This document shows positions 1-6,413 of a stretch of 11,227 nt of DNA, piece by piece. A model generated the notes under the pieces. That model did not search any database and had not been told where the DNA came from. It saw nothing but the letters and a program-made list of their open reading frames with translations. A program made the translations under genes and the position numbers. The DNA is from Candidatus Thorarchaeota archaeon (GTDB lineage Archaea > Asgardarchaeota > Thorarchaeia > Thorarchaeales > Thorarchaeaceae): NCBI GenBank assembly GCA_004524595.1, contig SDOA01000123.1, positions 1 to 11,227 on the forward strand. The letters run 5' to 3'. Positions within the stretch are counted from its first letter, which is position 1. Each line of letters starts with the position of its first letter.

Positions 1-794
1 AGGAAATAACCTGCATATAGAGCAATGAAGTTAGTTAGAAGTGCAATATTTAGAGCGGCACCTCTTCCAATGTATCTAAGAAATGCTAGTAACATTACCA
101 ATGCGAAGAGACCCATTGCAGCATAAGCAAATATCAGAAATGTAAAGTTTGCTTGTAGATTTCCAATTGCTGAACTTAGCATTGGCAATCCACTGACCAT
201 GGTCCCAATACTAAAAACATCTTGGGGAATTAACCATAGCGCGGCTAAAGCTTCTATACCAATGAGAGCTAGGCCAATCAGCAAAATGATGAAACTGCCA
301 AGTCCTAAGAGGATACCACCTTTTTTAGGTTCTGCGAGAGTGGCAATCCGTAAACTGGTTCGAGTGGATAGATACGCTTGAAATGCAATCCAACCAAGCC
401 AACAAAAGATTGCGAAAAAGACAAGTGCCGCAGCACCCAAAAACACAGACATAAACACTGAGATAGCAAAAGATACAGCCATCCAACTAAGCCCTTTCAT
501 CTCAGTGACTTTTCCTCGACCACGTCTAGTAATCCAAAAACGGTCAGCTCCAAGTCCCATAATCAAACTGCCGAGAGCGAAATAGATTGTACCAGTAGAA
601 CCGATATAGGCAAAATAGTACATTAGTGTATTCGCCATTTCTGGAGATTGTGCATAGACAAGTGTCATCACCCACGAGATGAATAGTGAGAATATCGTGG
701 TGCCTACAAAAACAATGGTATATGCGGTGTACCTTCTTGTCTTGAAGAAGACACGTATACCTTCAATTATATTAGATAGAACAGGGATTTTCAA
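1..794 (-). CDS. Polytopic integral membrane protein, unknown function (3' end outside window)
   Basis: An open frame of 264 codons runs from a TTG codon at 794 to the left edge with no stop, so the C-terminus is missing. The translation is very hydrophobic. Likely membrane segments lie near residues 25-47, 58-82, 103-140 (probably two), 160-189, 217-239 and 246 onward. They are separated by short charged loops, such as the basic stretch at 88-100 (RRGRGK) and residues 155-158 (EPKK). There is no cleavable signal peptide; a short amphipathic, basic N-terminus precedes the first segment. The TTG start is chosen because GGGAGG lies 8 nt upstream and an in-frame stop (TAG, 816-818) closes the frame above it; no in-frame ATG lies between. 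The gene is divergent from the sensor kinase across a 131-bp spacer. I do not recognise the family. It could be a transporter or a lineage-specific membrane protein, and nothing seen decides between these. Confidence 0.8.
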   Translation of the reverse strand, partial: MKIPVLSNIIEGIRVFFKTRRYTAYTIVFVGTTIFSLFISWVMTLVYAQSPEMANTLMYYFAYIGSTGTIYFALGSLIMGLGADRFWITRRGRGKVTEMKGLSWMAVSFAISVFMSVFLGAAALVFFAIFCWLGWIAFQAYLSTRTSLRIATLAEPKKGGILLGLGSFIILLIGLALIGIEALAALWLIPQDVFSIGTMVSGLPMLSSAIGNLQANFTFLIFAYAAMGLFALVMLLAFLRYIGRGAALNIALLTNFIALYAGYF

Positions 795-802
795 TATAAT
801 AA

Positions 803-808
803 CCTCCC
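803..808 (-). promoter_or_regulatory. Ribosome-binding site of the membrane protein gene
   Basis: GGGAGG on the minus strand, 8 nt before the TTG codon at 794. It decides the start. The nearby ATG at 810-808 overlaps this site and is out of frame, so it is not the start. Confidence 0.7.
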
Positions 809-925
809 ATGATATCTATGGAGTGTAGCTGGATGGATTTAAGGTTTAGCAGAATATAGGTAGAGTTCCTCCACTGAAAGATAATAAGGTCATTAGTCAA
901 TTAAAAAAAAGATGATAGAGGGAAA

Positions 926-3900
926 GTGATCCAAATGACCGTGCGCGTCTTAATGGTTGATGACGATATAGTTCATTTGGAGTTAAGTGAACGTTTTTTG
1001 ACTCGTCAGAACCCTGATTATGAAATCACTTCTGTAGAAAATAGTCAAGAAGCAATCAGTCTTCTTTCCGAACAAGAGTTCGATGCTACAGTATGCGATA
1101 TTGACCTTGCAGATGACAAAATGAGTGGATTAGACATTCTTGATTATATTAGAAAAAAAGGTCATGATACACCAGTAATCATCTTTACAGGTAAGAGTCG
1201 AGAGGAGTTTGCCATTCAAGCATTGAACCTCGGTGCGGATTATTATATTCGAAAAAGCTCAACAAACATCGATGACCTCTATGCAGAATTGTCATACTAT
1301 ATTCAAACAGCTGTTCAAAAACGTAAGATAGAAAAAGCATTGCGAGAGTCAGAAAGAAAACTTCGATTAAGTGAAGCAAGATTAGCGGAAGCCCAAAGAA
1401 TCTCTCATTCAGGTAGTTGGGTCTGGGAAATAAGAGAAAATAGAGAGATTTGGTCGGATGAAATATATCGTATTTTTGGTCTAGAGCCTCAAGAGTTCCA
1501 AGCGACCTACGAGGCATTTTTACAATCCGTTCATCCTGAAGATCGAGAATCTGTCGAAGAAGCCGTGAAGTCTGCAATCCATGATAGAACTCCTTATAGA
1601 ATCGATCATCGAATAGTTCGTCCAGATGGCAGTGTGCGTTATGTTCATGAAGAAGGGGAAGTCACATTTGACGATGATGGGACTGCCATCCAGATGATAG
1701 GAACTATACAGGATATCACGGCACAGAAGAATCAAGAAGCACTATTAAGAGAAGAACGAGATAAGGCACAGCTTTATCTTGACCTTGCAGGAACAATCAT
1801 TTTTGCGCTTGACACATCATTAAATGTTACAATGATTAATCGAAAGGGCTGTGAATTACTAGGTTGCGAAGAGAATGATATTCTAGGTAAGAATTGGATT
1901 GAGTTATTTGTTATAGAAGAACAGAGAGAAAAAGTTGAGGACCATTTACGACGAGTTCTAAGAAAAGAGGAGACCAATGAACAAGGATGTAATTTCCAAA
2001 TATTAAATGCGTTAGGAGAACAGAAGAATATTATTTTTTACGATACAGTTCTCTATGATGAAGAAAGTAATGTAAGAAAGATACTATGTTCAGCTCAAAT
2101 AATTGAAGACTTCATGCAATCAAACGAGTTGTCTACTAAAATTAGTCAATCCACTACTAAACATGAAGGATGGTGGCAGGGAGTTTTTGAACATGCACCA
2201 ACTGCTATTGGTATTTTTGATGCTGAAGGGAGATTGATAGACTGCAATAAGGCAGCTGTAAATTTGTTAGGAGTCAATACACGAGAGGATCTTCTTGGAC
2301 TTGACTTGTTTAGAGAATCAAGATTACCAGAGGAGGCTCTAGAAAGTGTAAGTAAAGGCGAAATCCATAGATTTAGGTATAAGTGGGATTTCGTTTATGT
2401 AAGAGAAAAAGGCATTTTGAAAACGACTAGGTCTGATGTTGTATACATGGATGTTGTTCTTTCACCTCTTCAGAACTCATTCGGTCAGACATTAGGGTAT
2501 GTTCTTCATGCAAATGATATTACAGAGAGAGAGAGGACTGAAGCAGCACTCAAAGCAAACGAAGAGATGTTTCGCACTATTTTCGAAGAAGCACCTATCT
2601 GTATACAATTATTTGACTCTGAAGGTATGTTAATCAGAACAAACAAAGCTAGTCTTGAACTCTTTGGACACGAACATCTTGAAGATGCTGTAGGAGTAAA
2701 TCTCTTTGATGATCCGAATATACCAGATTTTGTTAAAGAGAAACTTCAGCAGGGTAACTCTATAACAGCAAAGATTCGGTTCGATTTCTCAAAAATACAA
2801 GTTCATGAATTATACAGGACCTCTAAAACAGGTGTGATGCATCTTGATTGCGTCTTCTCACCACTTCATTATGGTAAAGATGAAAATCTTCAAGGATATA
2901 TTGTTCATGTTCAGGATATTACAGACCATTACTTGGCAGAACAGGCTTTGATGGAGAGTAGAGAGAGTTACAGAGAACTTTACAATAATGCATTGATTGG
3001 TTTATTCAGAGTGAGAATCTCAGATGGCATGATTCTAGAATGTAATAATCAATTTGCGAACAGCTTTGGTTTTACAAATAGGAGAGATATCATTGATAGT
3101 TCTTGCTTCTTCAAAGATTTCCTAACAAGCTCTCAATCTTGGACTGGTCTGAAAGAGAGCCTAAAAGATATGGACAACCTCATGACAGACCTACCAGTAA
3201 TTACTAAGAATAATCAGCAATTATGGATGCGTTTCTCATTACGACTCTGTCAGGAAAAGGGGTACATTGAGGGTGTAATGTCTGATATCACGCAGGAAAA
3301 GTATGCTCTTGAGATGTTGAGAAAACAAAGAGAAGAGCTTAGTGAGTTTGCTCACTCTATGAGCCATGATCTGAAAAATATATTCCATAATATGAATGGA
3401 TTCATTGAACTTGTGGAAGATGAGAATGATTTCAGTCATCTACAAAGACTTAGGCAGATGCTTAAAGAATCAGGGGAGTTACTTGACCACTCCGTTGCAT
3501 TAGCTGATGCAGGTCTTACCGTTGAAGAGAGTCTTACCGTTATTGATTTGGATTCTCTTGTTCAATTCGTTGCAAAGTCAACAATCCCAGAATCTATTAG
3601 TTTTCACCAAGATAAACTACCAAAGGTAAAAGGGGATGAAATGAAGGTTGCACAAATATTTAGGAATCTTCTTGATAACGCAGTCAGACATGGCCAACCA
3701 ACTCAAATTGAAGTAAGACTAGAAGATAAACAAGATCGCTATTGTATACTTATCAGTAATGATGGAAAAGAGATAGAGGGAACGATTAGAACTCAATTAT
3801 TTGGTAAAGGATTTACATCAAAGAAATCTGGACAGGGTTATGGACTTACAATTGTAAAGCGCATTGTTGAGGCACATAACTGGCAGATTGAATTAGCAAC

Positions 3901-3940
3901 GAGCTATACTACAACTTTCAAGCTGCTAATACCAAAATGA
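926..3940 (+). CDS. Soluble hybrid sensor histidine kinase: receiver, five PAS domains, HisKA-like and HATPase_c
   Basis: This is a cytoplasmic two-component sensor of 1004 aa with no membrane segment. The N-terminal receiver (about 5-125) has the acidic pocket D12-D14, probable phosphoacceptor D58, T88 and K110. Five PAS domains follow at about 156-267, 281-400, 414-535, 546-668 and 681-790; four end in a clear DIT motif (the second does not) and they are linked by helical segments. The kinase core has an H-box with H814 (SMSHDLKN, lacking the usual proline), an N-box at 914-918 (NLLDN), a G1 box with D946-x-G and a G2 box GQGYGL at 969-974. All expected catalytic residues are present. Histidine autophosphorylation is inferred from the family; the signals sensed are unknown. 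No output domain and no adjacent regulator gene is present, so any partner is encoded elsewhere. The longest frame starts at GTG 926. ATG 935 is equally plausible, because GTGATC (926-931) resembles the archaeal anti-16S sequence and the receiver would then start MTVRVLMVDDD. Confidence 0.93.
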   Translation: MIQMTVRVLMVDDDIVHLELSERFLTRQNPDYEITSVENSQEAISLLSEQEFDATVCDIDLADDKMSGLDILDYIRKKGHDTPVIIFTGKSREEFAIQALNLGADYYIRKSSTNIDDLYAELSYYIQTAVQKRKIEKALRESERKLRLSEARLAEAQRISHSGSWVWEIRENREIWSDEIYRIFGLEPQEFQATYEAFLQSVHPEDRESVEEAVKSAIHDRTPYRIDHRIVRPDGSVRYVHEEGEVTFDDDGTAIQMIGTIQDITAQKNQEALLREERDKAQLYLDLAGTIIFALDTSLNVTMINRKGCELLGCEENDILGKNWIELFVIEEQREKVEDHLRRVLRKEETNEQGCNFQILNALGEQKNIIFYDTVLYDEESNVRKILCSAQIIEDFMQSNELSTKISQSTTKHEGWWQGVFEHAPTAIGIFDAEGRLIDCNKAAVNLLGVNTREDLLGLDLFRESRLPEEALESVSKGEIHRFRYKWDFVYVREKGILKTTRSDVVYMDVVLSPLQNSFGQTLGYVLHANDITERERTEAALKANEEMFRTIFEEAPICIQLFDSEGMLIRTNKASLELFGHEHLEDAVGVNLFDDPNIPDFVKEKLQQGNSITAKIRFDFSKIQVHELYRTSKTGVMHLDCVFSPLHYGKDENLQGYIVHVQDITDHYLAEQALMESRESYRELYNNALIGLFRVRISDGMILECNNQFANSFGFTNRRDIIDSSCFFKDFLTSSQSWTGLKESLKDMDNLMTDLPVITKNNQQLWMRFSLRLCQEKGYIEGVMSDITQEKYALEMLRKQREELSEFAHSMSHDLKNIFHNMNGFIELVEDENDFSHLQRLRQMLKESGELLDHSVALADAGLTVEESLTVIDLDSLVQFVAKSTIPESISFHQDKLPKVKGDEMKVAQIFRNLLDNAVRHGQPTQIEVRLEDKQDRYCILISNDGKEIEGTIRTQLFGKGFTSKKSGQGYGLTIVKRIVEAHNWQIELATSYTTTFKLLIPK

Positions 3941-4245
3941 ATCTTAAAAAAGGAATAGATTGAATTTCCAATAAATCAGTAATTTATCTACACAATACAA
4001 CATCCTTAATAGGATAAAACACTCAGCTATATTTGTGGTCAGTGGTTATAGTAGGGCCTCGTTTTCGTAACATGCCCTCATTACATAACTCCCCCCCTCC
4101 TACCACATGAGCTCTACTGTCCCTGGCCACACCTTTTCTAGAGTTTCTTGACAATGAACTATCCTATTCAATTATCTAATAGGTTCAATCAGAAGACCTC
4201 ATAAGAGTCAAATCGTACCTTCATTCACAGTGAAGGTGAAAGTTA
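3941..4245. other. Gene-free region between kinase and dehydrogenase genes
   Basis: No credible coding frame or RNA gene is seen in these 305 bp. An AT-only inverted repeat (ATAAAT 3971-3976, ATTTAT 3982-3987, loop 5) lies 31 bp after the kinase stop and lacks a T-run. A more GC-rich patch at about 4050-4110 holds a weak inverted repeat (AGGGC 4053-4057, GCCCT 4074-4078) and a run of seven C at 4091-4097. A 6-bp stem (CCTATT 4163-4168, AATAGG 4178-4183, loop 9) and the hairpin at 4217-4237 fall in what would be the dehydrogenase leader. The stretch probably holds the kinase terminator and the dehydrogenase promoter, but I cannot point to a convincing TATA box. Confidence 0.5.
4217..4239 (+). 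promoter_or_regulatory. Hairpin overlapping the ribosome-binding site of the dehydrogenase gene
   Basis: The ribosome-binding sequence AAGGTGA (4233-4239) stands 6 nt before the TTG start at 4246. Its AAGGT part is the end of the 3' arm of a perfect 7-bp inverted repeat: ACCTTCA (4217-4223), a 7-nt loop, TGAAGGT (4231-4237). A second, mutually exclusive palindrome, TTCAC-A-GTGAA (4224-4234), sits inside it. The ribosome-binding site is well supported by position. That the hairpin controls translation is inference. Confidence 0.55.
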
Positions 4246-5262
4246 TTGAGAGAAGCGAATGTGTTATTTATCTGGAATGTTCCAGAACCACTTAGGGAAT
4301 ATATTCGTTCAGGACTTGTTGACTTTGATTCAGTCAATCTCTTCTTTCCTCAGGATGCCACAGAGGAGGGATTTTTGCTTCTCGCTTCGGACATGGATAT
4401 CATTATTGGCTGGAGACCTTCACGAAATCTTCTAGATACTGCGAAAAGACTCAAACTATTCATCAATCCAGGTGTAGGAGTTCAACATCTTATTGATTTA
4501 TTCCGTGAGATTAATCAAAGAAGAGAGGTCACACTAATCAATGGTCATGGAAATACTTACTTCACTGCACAGCATGCAGTGGCAATGCTACTAGCCCTCA
4601 CTAACAAAATTATCCCTCATCATAATTGGATGATGCATGGACTTTGGAGGCGAGGAGATTCTGATGCAAAATCCACGCCCTTACGAGACCTGAAAGTAGG
4701 TCTCCTAGGTTATGGTGCAGTGAATCAAAAAGTGCACAGATTCTTATCAGGTTTTGATATTGAGTTTAATATTCTTAAAAGAAGTTGGTCTGAACATCCA
4801 GATTTTCCGACCTCAGCAAAGAAGTTTCTACCAGATAATCTTCACAAATTTATAACAGAGAGTGACATCCTTATTGTAGCAGTTCCTCAGACTGATGAAA
4901 CATCAAGCATGATAGGAAAAGAAGAGTTATTGCTTCTTGCCTCTAATGGGATTATTGTGAATGTAGCTAGAGGAGCTGTTATCGATGAAGAAGCACTCTA
5001 TCAAGCTCTCGCTGAAAACCAGCTTGCTGGTGCAGCTATTGATGTTTGGTATGAGTACAACCCAGAACCAGATACAACTGGGAAAAAATACCCCTTTCAC
5101 TTTCCATTCCATGAACTTGATAATGTAGTACTTTCGCCTCATAGAGGTGCATCACCAATGGATGATCTCATGAGGTGGGATGAAGTCATCGAGAATATCC
5201 GTAGATTCGCAGAGGGTAAAGATGAATTCATCAACGTTGTACAACTTGACAGGGGGTACTAG
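4246..5262 (+). CDS. D-isomer-specific 2-hydroxyacid dehydrogenase family protein
   Basis: This 338-aa protein has the size and two-part layout of the D-2-hydroxyacid dehydrogenases, which reversibly oxidise D-2-hydroxy acids to 2-oxo acids with NAD(P). The substrate-binding part covers about 1-120 and 300-338. The Rossmann part includes GYGAVN at 155-160. The catalytic Arg is R242 (NVARGAV) and the catalytic His is H299 (LSPHRGA). The acid that pairs with it is probably E270 or E274 in the DVWYEYNPEP segment, which carries a short insertion compared with common members. The third glycine of the dinucleotide loop is N160, and the end of strand beta-2 reads LKRS (177-180) with no acidic residue, which hints at NADP(H). 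The TTG start at 4246 is supported by AAGGTGA 6 nt upstream; GTG 4261 would remove part of the first strand. The protein is soluble. The exact substrate (glycerate, glyoxylate, phosphoglycerate or another) cannot be read from sequence. Confidence 0.9.
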   Translation: MREANVLFIWNVPEPLREYIRSGLVDFDSVNLFFPQDATEEGFLLLASDMDIIIGWRPSRNLLDTAKRLKLFINPGVGVQHLIDLFREINQRREVTLINGHGNTYFTAQHAVAMLLALTNKIIPHHNWMMHGLWRRGDSDAKSTPLRDLKVGLLGYGAVNQKVHRFLSGFDIEFNILKRSWSEHPDFPTSAKKFLPDNLHKFITESDILIVAVPQTDETSSMIGKEELLLLASNGIIVNVARGAVIDEEALYQALAENQLAGAAIDVWYEYNPEPDTTGKKYPFHFPFHELDNVVLSPHRGASPMDDLMRWDEVIENIRRFAEGKDEFINVVQLDRGY

Positions 5263-5334
5263 GTCTACTTACGCAATTTCGTTTTCTGAAATAAGTGATA
5301 TTGGATGCTTTTGTCGAAAGATTCAAACTAGGGA

Positions 5335-5340
5335 TTTTTT
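5335..5340 (+). terminator. Possible T-tract terminator after the dehydrogenase gene
   Basis: Six T residues lie in the 90-bp gap before the NIF3-like gene. A weak stem-loop (CTTTT 5308-5312, GAAAG 5316-5320, 3-nt loop) lies 14 bp upstream. Archaeal intrinsic termination often uses T-tracts alone, but one six-base run this close (12 bp) to the next ATG is weak evidence. Confidence 0.2.
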
Positions 5341-5352
5341 GCACTGTATTTC

Positions 5353-6306
5353 ATGAAACTAGGTGAGATTTATCGAAAAATAGTCGATATGGGAATTGAA
5401 GCAGATCCCAGAGGACGAGAAAGAATCAATCAAATACTTGAGAAATCGAAAAAAGACTTGGAGAAACTTGAAGGAAGGAAAAAAGAATTAGCTGATAAGG
5501 ATGTTGCTTGGAATCCTTACACAGATTGTAGACTCCTCTATGGCGACTCAGAGATTGAGATTGGAACTATACTCTCTGGAATTGATATTGGCACTGCAGA
5601 GATTTTACTAGCAGATCGACTTACTGAAAAGGGGACAAAGATAGACCTTGTGCTTGCCCATCATCCCCATGGTATTGGAATATCAAATCTTGATTATGTT
5701 ATGAAATTGCAACCTGAACAATGGGCAGCGGCAGGTGTACCAATTGCACAAGCTGAGTCTGCAATGGCGGCTAGGCTCAAGGAGGTTCACTTTAGAACTA
5801 AACCTAGCAATCACACACAGACAATTGATGCTGCTAGACTTATCAATATGCCATTCATGTGTTCACATACTCCTGCAGATTCTCTTGGGTATCAATTCTT
5901 GACCAAGTATCTTAAAGATAAAGACCCGACTACACTAGGTGATCTTCTTGAAGTTTTACTTGAAATTCCTGAATATCAAGAGGCTGAGAAATTTGGGGCG
6001 GGTCCTGAAATTTTGGTAGGCAGTCCTAGTGGTACCGTTGGCGAGAAATTCGTATTCTTTACCGGTGGCACATCCGCAGGTCCTAAAGCAATTCCAAAGT
6101 TATCCAGAGCTGGTGTTAGTACTATCATCACCATGCACATGGGTGAGGATTTGAAGAAAGCTTGCGAGGAAGAGGGTCTCTATGTAGTGATTGCGGGACA
6201 CGATAGCTCAGATTCTATTGGGATGAATCTAATCTTAGATGTACTAGAGAAGACAGGCATCAAGACCTATACGTGTTCGGGTTTGACTCGGCATAAGAGA
6301 TTCTAG
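5353..6306 (+). CDS. NIF3/DUF34 family metal-binding protein
   Basis: This 317-aa protein belongs to the NIF3 (NGG1p-interacting factor 3-like, YbgI) family, toroidal proteins with a dinuclear metal site whose biochemical role is unsettled. Expected metal ligands are visible: H103 and H104 (AHHPHG), D176 (SHTPAD) and, near the C-terminus, H283 with D287 (GHDSSDS). The common Glu of the last motif is Asp here. An N-terminal helical, highly charged region of about 50 residues (26-48 rich in Lys and Glu) precedes the core. From memory, this extension, the ADPRG motif at 18-22 and the CSGL motif near the end mark a subfamily found in archaea and thermophilic bacteria. No signal peptide or membrane segment is present. 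The ATG at 5353 has no ribosome-binding site upstream, so a leaderless or weakly initiated message is possible. AGGTGAG at 5361-5367 lies just inside the frame, 21 nt before the next in-frame Met (M13), too far to serve it. Confidence 0.88.
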   Translation: MKLGEIYRKIVDMGIEADPRGRERINQILEKSKKDLEKLEGRKKELADKDVAWNPYTDCRLLYGDSEIEIGTILSGIDIGTAEILLADRLTEKGTKIDLVLAHHPHGIGISNLDYVMKLQPEQWAAAGVPIAQAESAMAARLKEVHFRTKPSNHTQTIDAARLINMPFMCSHTPADSLGYQFLTKYLKDKDPTTLGDLLEVLLEIPEYQEAEKFGAGPEILVGSPSGTVGEKFVFFTGGTSAGPKAIPKLSRAGVSTIITMHMGEDLKKACEEEGLYVVIAGHDSSDSIGMNLILDVLEKTGIKTYTCSGLTRHKRF

Positions 6307-6384
6307 ATCCAAAAAACTTGGAAAATCAACTGAGACATAGTTCCTTAGATGTTTTTAGGAATAATCCAGAATGTTCATATGTAG

Positions 6385-6392
6385 TATCTATA
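6385..6392 (+). promoter_or_regulatory. Possible TATA box of the phosphate-cotransporter-family gene
   Basis: TATCTATA is centred about 25 bp before the ATG at 6414, the distance expected if transcription starts at or next to the ATG (leaderless). No ribosome-binding sequence is seen before this ATG, which fits. The same 107-bp gap also holds two weak 5-bp stems: TCCAA/TTGGA at 6308-6322, and TTCCT/AGGAA at 6341-6361 with five T in its loop. They might end the NIF3-like transcript. All of this rests on position only. Confidence 0.25.
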
Positions 6393-6413
6393 GGCAGCGA
6401 CACACGTTAGACA

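Noticed and set aside
199..381. A 60-codon plus-strand frame.
   Set aside because: It lies antisense within the minus-strand membrane protein frame, which has a start signal and continuous membrane segments. Other short opposite-strand frames inside the kinase, dehydrogenase, cotransporter, aspartase and transferase genes were dropped for the same reason.
3971..3987. Inverted repeat ATAAAT/ATTTAT as a terminator for the kinase gene.
   Set aside because: Six A-T pairs only, not followed by a T-run; expected often by chance in this AT-rich spacer.
4032..4110. A tRNA-like stretch: GTGGTCAGTGGTTA resembles a D-arm, and AGGGC/GCCCT could be an anticodon stem.
   Set aside because: The loop between the arms is 16 nt instead of 7, no T-arm with a TTC motif follows at the right distance, and no acceptor stem pairs.
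4148..4178. A bacterial-type promoter, TTGACA (4148-4153) with TATCTA (4173-4178).
   Set aside because: The spacing is 19 bp, the -10 match is poor, and the window looks archaeal, where such boxes are not used.
5361..5367. AGGTGAG as a ribosome-binding site for a shorter NIF3-like protein.
   Set aside because: The next in-frame Met (5389) is 21 nt away, too far, and residues 1-20 match the subfamily N-terminus.
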